Assembly (NCBI GenBank): GCA_028671895.1
Contig: JAPMAC010000207.1
Span: 4,774,001-4,838,000, forward strand
Direction: 5' to 3'
Source: Oenanthe sinensis
Lineage: Eukaryota; Streptophyta; Magnoliopsida; Apiales; Apiaceae
Length of the DNA: 64,000 nt
Of the stretch, positions 55,431-64,000 are shown in pieces. Below the pieces are notes generated by a model. It saw only the letters and a program-made list of their open reading frames with translations, had not been told where the DNA came from and searched no databases. The position numbers were made by a program, and so were the translations under genes. Each line of letters opens with the position of its first letter. Position 1 is the first letter of the stretch.

Positions 55431-57770
55431 AGATTAAAAGATAATCACCTTAACATTCCAAAATATATTTTTCATCCCAATGAGAAGGAAAAATATAATA
55501 AGGAATGGTAATGGATTGCATTAAAGCACTTAAAAGAGTTTTGTCGGTTCTAAAGATTTATCATTTAAGAACATGATACCAATAAAATTTTTATTTAAGA
55601 TATTTATCCCATAATAAAACGCGGGAAATTGTATCAGCGAAAAATTCTATCCCTTATGAATTTATTATAAGGAAAACTTCCTATAATAAAACGTGAGAAT
55701 TTATACCAAAAAAGAAATTCAACACTCTTACCCCATTTTATCTCAATAAAATGACTATTTTCCTTTATAACCTAAGTACTGTAAGTTTTAAAAATAGTTT
55801 TGTAAAACATCCTTATCAGATAGAGGACTATGATTTTCCGACACATAATACAATTATGATTTACCTCATTTTCATCCACCTGATAGTATCCTCGACTTAA
55901 AATAAAAATATGACAATTGGGGTGAATGAATGCTTAACAATACAGCACTAGGCCTTCAAAGCAACAACCACTGTTTAGGTACTCTGAATGAATGTGAAAC
56001 ATACATTGAAACAAGTATTTAAAAACAAATAAATTTACAAGTGATTGGTACCTCGAAGTAAAAATAATTTCTCCAAATAAAACAGCAGTCACAAACTATC
56101 TGCCACTTTAAAAGAAAAAATTAAGAGAGAAAAAGCTTTTCAAGATAAAACTTTTAAAAACAGCTTTTGAGAGAAGATAATAGATTTTGTGATTGGAGAA
56201 AAATTATACTCAAGAAAATTTATTCACAACCTAGGATTTACAAATCAAAGTAGGGCTGTAAATCAAAAGATTTTCAAAAGAAAAGTTTTGAAAAAGAATT
56301 TTGATGTTTTCTTCTTTAACACTGATAGAGAAATGAATGTATCTTTGAATAAAACGTTTTGAAAAAAAATAAGACAAGAAATTCTTTTTAATACATTCAA
56401 GTTTAAAATTCAGTCAAAGAAAGAAAACTAAATATACTAATACTAACGGCTTTTTCGAAAACCAATTTTTACTTAGAATAAAGACTAAGCAAATCCATTA
56501 GTATCAATATATCATAATTATTTTATAATAAAATATTAATAAATTATCACAAAGTAATAAAAGAAAATATTTATACTACGAATAATTATGCTGCAAATTT
56601 ATTTTAATTTACTTAAATCATGGAACCAATATATCACTGAATTGTTTTATATAATCATAATTTAAATAAATCAAAATAAATTAAATACTTATATTGTACT
56701 AAACAATTACCAATAACATGCATATATATAAATCAAAGTGGCATGTCAATCATTCAGTAGAACAATAAGCATTAAGACATATTTTTATTATTAGTGATTT
56801 CAGATAAAAAACTTGTATTATCACTAATATTAAAAATATTACAATTAATTGCACGGAAATATTAACAAAATATCATTACTTGATATTTGTCAATAATTTC
56901 AAAATGCAAGAAATTATACTTCTAACATTTTATCAAATCAAAATTATGAAACTAATAAACATTGAATTGCTTCAATCCAGAATTTTAATAAGATAAAATA
57001 ATTTCGCTAAATACTAAAATATTCATTAGATTAAATATTAACATCTAACTTCCTACGCTATATCTAATAATTGTCACTCTAGCATATTACAATTATACTC
57101 ATAACAATTATTAATGATATACGTAAGCTCGAGAAAATAGTTGAATTGAAATTCTCAAGTCATTTAAATATTGACATTTAATACTTTTGATCCTAATTAC
57201 AACTCCTCGCAAATAAAATCAAATTTTAAAAATATTTTTTAAGTATATAAAATATTGATAGTTTTATACACATGACTTAGAAAATACTTCGTCTTCCAAT
57301 ATTAGTGAGTTTTGAAATATGCATTATTTATTTAGAACAGAAATTCTAAATATTGTCACTAATATCAAAAGTATCTAATTGTAATAAAATATTTAAAAAA
57401 TATTAGAGCAATTAAGCAAGATGTCATTGACTAATATTCATCAAGTATTTATCATACAAATAATTATGCTTCTAACTTATGCTAAATAATCTAAGTACCA
57501 CATATGCATATAACATTGTAAGCATGATAATTAAACTTGTAGCAAATAGTACGAGGAACTGGATTTCAAATAAATTCACAAGTCCTTTAAATGTTGAAAA
57601 TTTAATACTTGAGAACTCATTCGAGAATTCCTTGCAAATGGGATTTCTAACAAATATGAAAATAAATAATATCCCAAGTTCACTAACCAACTTAGACAAA
57701 ATAAATTCATCAAGTTATTTAGCAACGATATACAAGTTATTCTACTAAGGACAACTCTCAAAAGAAATGA
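55431..57770 (-). other. AT-rich spacer between Sire-4 pol and ORF3
   Basis: 2.3 kb of very AT-rich DNA without a credible gene. Degenerate direct repeats are visible; for example 57060-57190 resembles 57470-57620 (words such as AAGTC-TTTAAAT-TTGA-ATTTAATACTT). By position this is the pol-ORF3 spacer, which carries motif arrays in the other copies, but I see no clear array here. Small ORFs at 57472-57748 are accidental. Confidence 0.5.
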
Positions 57771-57839
57771 TACCTGGTGTCCATGAGCTTGTTTCATACG
57801 TGGTGTAGAGAATATCCAGCAGAGTTGTTGGAGTTGACA

Positions 57840-60480
57840 ACTTCTAGGAATGACTTCCCTGTCTTTCTTACAACTTGCATTATCTATATCTATATAGCCA
57901 ATTAGGTTAAACCTAGTATCTTTAGGGTACCTGATTCTAAGAAGATATCTAACAATTCATAACTTAGCTATAAGATAAGATTCTCTAGTATCCACTTGGA
58001 AACTTGTACATTGGCATATCGAGAATAAAATATATAGTCTTTATGCACTTGAATAAGTAATGAGCTGATCATACCTCTATAGCTTGTCACTTCAGTTCAT
58101 ATACCTGATTTGCCCTGATCAAGCTTAGTGGTCTGTTGGCAAGAAGTCTTGGCAGGTCTAGAATCTTCCAAATTGCACATCTTCAAAAGATCCTTGACTT
58201 ATTTTAATTGCCGTCATTTTTTTGAATTTATTGTAATCCAAGAAGAATTGCAACTCTTCCAACATGCTCATGTTGTACCTACTCTGCATTTACTTAGGAA
58301 AATATCTCTTGCACAAGTTTTGTTAGTAGACCCACATATAATATAATCATGGTATACTTGCACATATATTATATTGTTTGTGTGCCATGTATTCCAGAGA
58401 GATATGTGTGTATAACTACTCTAATATAAACTCATTTTTAAATAATTAGTAGTTAGATTGTCATACCATGTCCTTGACGATGCTTGAATTCTTACCTCCG
58501 TCATAGAGAGCTTGTGAAAAGAATGATATACAAATTCCAATGATCTGCAACTTCAAAGTCCAGGAAATGTTGTACATCAGCTTCAACTTCTAACTCACCA
58601 TTCAGGAGTGCCCTTGTTCACATTCATCTGATAGATATTCATGCTTGAATGCTCAACAGTTAGGTCTTGTTAGGTCCTTAGGCCCAAAAAGAATCAAGTC
58701 TCGTCTCTGGTGCTTGCTGTTAGATCTTGAAAGTCCCGAAGATTATGTTTCCGTCATCGTCGATACCTTCTACTTTATAGTAATCTATAGCAACCAGTTT
58801 GGCTTTGTCCCTCATAACAATGTCAATAACTATCATGTTTCTGAGAACCCTTACTATACCAATTCCAGCTCCGTCTTGTGGTCTGGGTTCTAGCTTCAGT
58901 AGATTCTGCCTTCGAACTGATTGAGATCAATCTTGCATTGGCAATCACTCAATCTGGATCAATAAGTGCATCTTCACTATTCTTTGGGATACCAAATGTT
59001 AGGTCCCGAAAAATATATGTTCATTTTGATTAGCACTTCTAGCCTTTACTTAATAATCCGGTTTACTAAGAACTAGACTCTAGGAATGACTTTGACTTCA
59101 AACCTTTTGTCTTGGCAGATGTGTTCTTGATGTATTCCTTTAAACTTCATTGTGTTGAGTACGACTAGTAGATCCTTCTTTTATTTGCTCCCCCTAAGTT
59201 GTTGCTAGGATGTGTTGAAGATCCTTCACCCTTTTCAGTGAATTCTGTTAAAGTTCACGAGTTGTGTAGATTCACTACTATTTCCACTAATAAGATCTGA
59301 ATCATCACCATTATCATTGATTCCTTCTGCAACCTCAGTTTCATCATCAGTATCTGAATTTGACTCTGACAGGATGTCAAACTTCAAAGATTCAGAATAG
59401 TCATTCAATTTGAATGCTTGAGAGCTTGGTGTAGTAGGTCGACACATGCAGACTTTCAATCAACTTCTGGTTTTACATCATATTTGCCTTGAAAGCTTTC
59501 GACTTCAATGATTAGGTGAGGAAATTGCTCTATGAGCCTTAACTTCTGTCAAGTTGCTCATCTAAATCTTCAGTAATTATCAATTTCCTCCAAACACGCG
59601 AAAGAGCTTTAGTGTTTGCTTTTTGTTGGCCATTAACTCATATGATGTCTTTTCACGATTTTGTTGATTAAAGTAGCATGCTATGATAATTGGTTCAGCT
59701 TCAAAGTACCTTTGTAAGTGCAGACTTCATTTAGAACTTCATCCGCAAAATTCAGTTCCACTATCTGACTTCAAAGTTCTCACAACTTACTTTACTTCCA
59801 ACTTGATCTACCAGATGTGATAATCACCATCTATGACATTTTTTCTGTTGAATGCACGAACATCACTAATTTGTAATTAGGGTTGTCATCAACCACCACT
59901 AAGCATATTTCTTCCATGACATAATTTGCTTCAGTGTGATGTTTTCATTGACTTCCCTATATGACATACTTCAAAATGTCTTTCTCAATAGAATTCCAAA
60001 TGAAGCAGTCTTCTCACCAATTTCATCTTTATCAAAGAATCCATTGTCTCGAATATCAAGTGTGAGAGCTTCTTTTTCCATAGCTAACTCTTTACTGATG
60101 AAGCTTTACTGAAAAGTTCACTTAACCTTTGCATACAAATTCTATGTCAGCTACGAACATATTTCTTCACTCTCAGTTGAGTGAGCTTTCAACCTTCTTA
60201 TTTGAGATCAAACACTTTTCCTTTTCAACGCTATTCAAGAAAACCCTTGATAAAGAATTCCATAGTGCCTTGTAAATAGTGCTTAAGTCCTTCTAGAAGA
60301 AAGATGCTTCCACTGATGACAATTCCAAAAATCATTATAGCCAAATCCCTTATACATCCTTTGTTGTCATCTCTAAAGCTTACCATTGGGTAGGCTTTCT
60401 CAACCAACTGTGATAGTAGAGCTTTAATCTTAATCATATGCCTCGAACAGTAAATGTCACGAAGTCACATAACTTTTGTC
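57840..60480 (-). pseudogene. pol: Sire-4 pol remnants (protease, integrase, linker, reverse transcriptase, RNase H)
   Basis: Read on the minus strand from right to left. A protease/GAG-pre-integrase piece lies at 60437-60231 (Arg-His-Met near 60440, Val-Glu-Gly-Leu-Lys-like near 60280). Integrase C-terminal sequence is near 59520-59700 (Tyr-Glu-Leu-Met near 59630). The acidic linker is at 59459-59235. Reverse transcriptase pieces include Met-Ser-Met-Leu-Glu-Glu-Leu near 58265. RNase H sequence (Tyr-Pro-Lys-Asp, Asn-Leu-Ile-Gly-Tyr) is at about 57960-57895. Deletions, frameshifts and stops are many; it is the most decayed pol in the window. Confidence 0.75.
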
Positions 60481-60489
60481 TTTTGTTAC

Positions 60490-61290
60490 ATACTCCGCAA
60501 TCACAAATGATTAAGCTTCTTGGTACTCAACTTCAATTGAGTCCAGACGAGTTAGAGATATTACTGTCTACAGTGGTAACAACAGCTTCAATATGCATAA
60601 AAGCACATGGATAGAATAACTAACAAATTAATTACTAATTCTATCTAATCCATTTCTGTTGTTGTCTAACATTTTTAACTATCTCTAATTACGTAAGTCA
60701 GTTTTAGATTAATCCTCTTATTAACAAATGTTACTGACTACTTAGATAATTCTACCATCTTTTACTATTATATCCCTTGACAAGCAATACATGATATGAT
60801 ATGACAATTAAGTGCAACTATGCGAGTGCGAGCAAATCATGTGAAAATAAGCACATAAATAATTTAAGAATATGCAGAATATTTGAATAAAACATTATGA
60901 GCAATATCAAATTCCACATACACTTAACAAGTCATTTATCACAATCAGAGCAAATATAAAATATCTGATCTATGACCTGTTTGTCTATTTAGCAATTTTC
61001 ACAATATTAGAAGAGGTATTAAATCACAGAAGTTTTAACTCAAGTTCTAGCAAATGTTTAGGGATACACCTAACCGTCTAGAACACCTTATCTAATTCTA
61101 GATATTCATTTTACTGCATATAAAATCAAGTATGAAATGTACTAATTAAACTCATGAATCCTAGCATGCAATCTTATTCTTAGCAACCAATTAAGATTTA
61201 AGTCCTAAGATGCTAACATGCTGACATGAATATAATACATTTCAAAACTTAATAACCATATAGTTCTAAATTAGATAAACGTATACTAGT
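60490..61290 (-). other. AT-rich non-coding stretch within the Sire-4 gag region
   Basis: Eight hundred bases without recognisable coding sequence lie between gag pieces and the protease. On the minus strand the upstream gag piece ends ACAG followed by GTACACATTC, which looks like a splice donor. It could be an unrecognised insertion, or gag decayed beyond recognition. Confidence 0.4.
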
Positions 61291-62060
61291 TAGAATGTGT
61301 ACCTGTGAAGTGCTTAGTGATTCATCTGTAGTGTTGGTCATTGATGCCAGATATCCATTTGGTTTATCACTATCACTGATACAATCAGTCTTGCATTTAA
61401 CTTCACCAACAAATGTTTTCCCTTGCTGCATCCTCACTAATTCCTGAGATTCCTGCTACAACCCAACATAGAGTCTGCCATCTTTTGCTTGTACAGGCTT
61501 CTTCAAACTGTGTAGCAAACCTTTGATCTTGTCTTTCAAATATAAACCATCCCTGTCTTGCAACCGCCTCTTGAACTGTTCTTAAAAATCTCCTTTATGG
61601 AATCTATAGGTAATGACCTTGGATTAAGAATTGTGATTCCGTCTGAATCTGATGTCACTGAACTTCCTGTTGCCCTACAGACTTGACTTGCAGTCCAGTT
61701 CTCAAGATATTCCAAAATGTCAAACTCACATACAACACTTTGACCACTATCTCGAGCTACTACATCTTCAATTCAGCTTCTAGGATCATTTCGTTCTGTT
61801 CAGAGGTTCTCAACCTTGAATTCAATCAAATTTGGTTCATGGATCACAAATACAGTGGATATGCTAACAACCTGCTTTACCAAATATTATCTTCTTTAGC
61901 TCTTGTTCTAGTTCATAGGCCTTCAGCACATACAGGTCTTCTACAGACAATGTGGTTGTATCCTAAAATCCCTGTTGGCTGTATCCTGTGTTCCAGATGA
62001 TCTGCAGTGTTAGCACGAACTTCCTATAATCTCCATGTAGAATAATCTTTAAGGCTTGTA
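61291..62060 (-). pseudogene. gag: Sire-4 gag remnants
   Basis: Minus-strand segments match two parts of Sire-2 Gag. Near 61930-61880 a Val-Glu-Asp-Leu-Tyr-Val-Leu-Lys-Ala-Tyr-Glu-Leu-Glu run corresponds to residues about 202-216. Near 61390-61340 an Asp-Ser-Asp...Leu-Ala-Ser-Met run corresponds to about 408-425. The zinc knuckle and the N-terminus are missing or unrecognisable. The part from about 61963 rightwards is shared with 35956-37243. Confidence 0.6.
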
Positions 62061-63273
62061 CTAAGATTTCTGGTTGTCCAGTCTGTTCTCCTTCACTACT
62101 TCAACCCCTTAGATTTTTCATCCAAAAATACAACTCAAATCAACCAAAAAATGTACCCAAATAATCTCCTCTTTTTCAGCTTGCAAAATATTAGTGGGAT
62201 CTTATGGAATAAGCCTCTGAGGAAATTAATACCACCTATTCTTCAACCTGTTCCAGAATTAGCTTCATTGGATAATATTCAGTCAATTTCAGTTGTCTTC
62301 AATGCCCGGAAAAATCTTCAACTACTAACCCTTGAGCACCCTCGAATTAATATTTAAGAAAATTTAGATTTACAGAATTTTTAATTTTCTTAGAAAATAA
62401 ATTAATCAAAAATAAAAATATAAAACAAATTATTTTTCAAGAATTTCAAATTTTCTTAAAAATTAAAATATCGTAAATTAATATTTAAGAAAAAAATTTA
62501 GTTTTCAAGAATTTTAAATTTTCTGGAAAAATAAATAAATCTAAAATAAAAATTAAAGGGTACAAAATTTGGGGTGCCAAACTGATATTTTGGGTTAGTG
62601 GCGCCTGGCTATTTAGTGGCGCCTCACACATCGATTACCATGTACATGCGCAACATTGCTTGACACTTGACTTTGCTAATTTTCCAAATTTTCCCGCGCG
62701 TGAGAAGCAATTCATGGTGCCTGCAGAGGGAAGAGCAGAGGAATAACGCAACTAAAATTTCCTTGACAGTTGGCGCGTGGATTTCCACTGAATTCACATG
62801 TACATGAATTTACAAATTCAAATTGGTCGAGTGAATATTGGACCACAGTTTCGTAAATTTAAATTATAAACTCGTTTTTTTTAATTTATGAAATAAACTA
62901 ATTAAAATTTATAATATAAACTAATAAAAAATTTTAAAACAAATTTTATAAAAGGTTCAAAAATAAATTTAATACTTAGTTTATAAAATAAACTAATTAA
63001 AATTTATTATATAAATAAATAAAAGTTTATAAAACAAATTTTATAGAAGTTTATAAAATAAATTTAATATTAAGTTTATAAACTAAACTAATTAAAATTT
63101 ATAATATAAATTTATAGATTTTTATAAAATAAATTATATAAGAGTTTATAAAATAAACTTATTAGAAGTTTATAATTAAACTTATTTAACAAGGCGTCTA
63201 AATATGTCCAAAATAGCTTCGACACCCTGAGCTTCACTGAGTTACGAATCTTGATTTGTATATCAATCAGTCT
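62061..63273 (-). other. Sire-4 leader, right copy
   Basis: Counterpart of 35956-37243 plus 52181-52212. It contains AGTGGCGCC motifs (about 62597-62625), TTGGCGCGTG near 62770 and the AT-rich TTTATAAAATAAA array (62860-63185). The sequence TTACGAATCTTG near 63243 is the unoccupied equivalent of the Sire-2 insertion site. Confidence 0.75.
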
Positions 63274-63285
63274 GCTCTGATACCA
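63274..63285 (-). other. Sire-4 primer-binding site next to the right LTR
   Basis: GCTCTGATACCA on the plus strand, complement TGGTATCAGAGC, two bases from LTR-z. Confidence 0.9.
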
Positions 63286-63287
63286 AT

Positions 63288-63951
63288 TATTGGGTCCCGA
63301 AGTATCGTAGAGGGGGGGTGAATACGATACTCATAATAATTTAAATTCTTTTCAGAATTTACGGATAACTAAATTATTGTTTCAGAGTGGGTTTGACCAT
63401 TTGTAGTGTTTATGTGATCTACCTACTAATATTCTGTGTGTCCGGATAAATCAATTAGGTTTAAGAAAATTAGCAAGTAAATTATGGAGACAAGTTTCCG
63501 AGAATATATCTTTCATATATAAACCCAGAGGGGTGCTACAACCTGTTAAAAATATAACTGGCTTCCAAAGAATAAATTAGTTCATTGCTACTAACACAAA
63601 AATATTAGGCTCAGTTCCTATACAAATATATCTAAATTAGTACAAGGAAAAACTGAGTCTATAGGGAGTGATATCTAGGAGCCCTGAGCCTTTTTCATTA
63701 AAGAACCGAGTCCTAATATCTGACCGGGAGCAAGGTATGGGTGTGTATAAATTGTTTCTTCTTGCTCCGGCCATGGCAGTAGCTCTCTACATTTTATTTT
63801 TGTTGAAGAAGATGACTCTCTTCTTTAATTGGTGTAGTCTTTAAATCAATGAAGTAGCTGCTGTAATTTGATTGGTTGAGGGGTTAGGTGGGGCCAAGAA
63901 ATATTTTGTTGCACCAAAATATTTTGTTGCGCCAATATATTTTGTTGCACC
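63288..63951 (-). mobile_element. Sire-4 right LTR (LTR-z), broken by a Cop-A LTR at 63952
   Basis: Matches LTR-x (35301-35955) along its length. It includes three TTTTGTTGC(A/G)CC units at the inner edge. It presumably continues beyond the inserted Cop-A element outside the window. Confidence 0.85.
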
Positions 63952-64000
63952 TGTTAGTGTAGGTGCCCTAGAGGCAATACAATGTTTCTTTTAAATAAAC
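63952..64000 (+). mobile_element. Start of another Cop-A family LTR
   Basis: The last 49 bases begin TGTTAGTGTAGGTGCCCTAG and match the first bases of the Cop-A LTR with small differences near 63981-63995. This marks a third Cop-A insertion, in plus orientation, cut by the window end. Confidence 0.9.

Larger units (their letters stand above)
35301..64000 (-). mobile_element. Sire-4 complex: minus-strand Sirevirus in an LTR / leader / LTR / internal / LTR arrangement
   Basis: Three LTR 3' ends of one family occur in minus orientation, starting on the plus strand at 35301 (TGTTGGGTCCC), 52227 (TATTTGGTCCC) and 63288 (TATTGGGTCCC). The last two are preceded by the initiator-Met primer site in minus orientation. 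Between the middle and right LTRs lies a decayed gag-pol-ORF3 region. Between the left and middle LTRs only a truncated gag/leader remains. Sire-2 is inserted in that leader, and a Cop-A LTR begins within the right LTR. The left junction cuts Sire-3 ORF3. An array of this kind can arise by unequal recombination between LTRs. Confidence 0.75.

Overview
The window is eukaryotic and almost certainly from a large-genome flowering plant, most likely a eudicot. It is AT-rich, I find no host gene, and essentially every kilobase is explained by transposable elements inserted into each other. The evidence is complete or partial LTR retrotransposons with Ty1/copia gag-pol order, primer sites matching plant initiator-Met tRNA (TGGTATCAGAGC), 5-bp target duplications, and a CACTA DNA transposon with a 3-bp duplication. 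I cannot name the species.

Names used here: Cop-A is a single-ORF Ty1/copia family; Sire-1 to Sire-4 are four Sirevirus-type Ty1/copia elements. The oldest resident is Sire-3 (plus strand), whose ends lie outside the window on both sides. Sire-1 (4801-18229) landed in the Sire-3 integrase region. Inside Sire-1 sit a Cop-A LTR (1-4800, itself carrying a CACTA element at 1157-4520) and a 3.85-kb solo LTR, probably Ty3/gypsy (5764-9614). An intact Cop-A element (19321-28305) split the Sire-3 reverse-transcriptase region, with target duplication GTACC on both sides. A minus-strand solo LTR (about 29961-31621) sits between Sire-3 pol and ORF3. Sire-3 ORF3 is cut at 35301 by a minus-strand Sirevirus complex, Sire-4. 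That complex has the order LTR / truncated leader / LTR / decayed internal region / LTR. It carries the intact 14.9-kb Sire-2 (37244-52180, duplication TTACG) and, at 63952, the start of another Cop-A LTR.

Two elements look competent or nearly so. Cop-A has one uninterrupted gag-pol frame and LTRs in which I found one difference. Sire-2 has intact gag (814 aa), pol (1118 aa) and a third ORF (1359 aa), with LTRs differing at three bases plus a poly-C length change. The third ORF sits where 'env-like' genes are reported in Sireviruses, but shows no membrane segment; it is a hydrophilic protein with coiled-coil-like parts and a very basic C-terminus. Decayed homologues occur in Sire-1 and Sire-3.

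The most interesting pattern is that each Sirevirus lineage has its own short motif in many copies. Where both compartments are visible, the motif occurs in the LTR upstream of the TATA box and again in internal non-coding DNA, especially just before ORF3. The motifs are GTCATACCGA in Sire-1, GAAATTC/TCGA-type units in Sire-2, GTAGACTCTG in Sire-3 and GTTGCGCC/GGCGCC in Sire-4. This layout suggests a second, LTR-like promoter for ORF3 and possibly a motif-specific binding factor that evolves with each lineage. That reading is inference; the motifs and their positions are directly visible.
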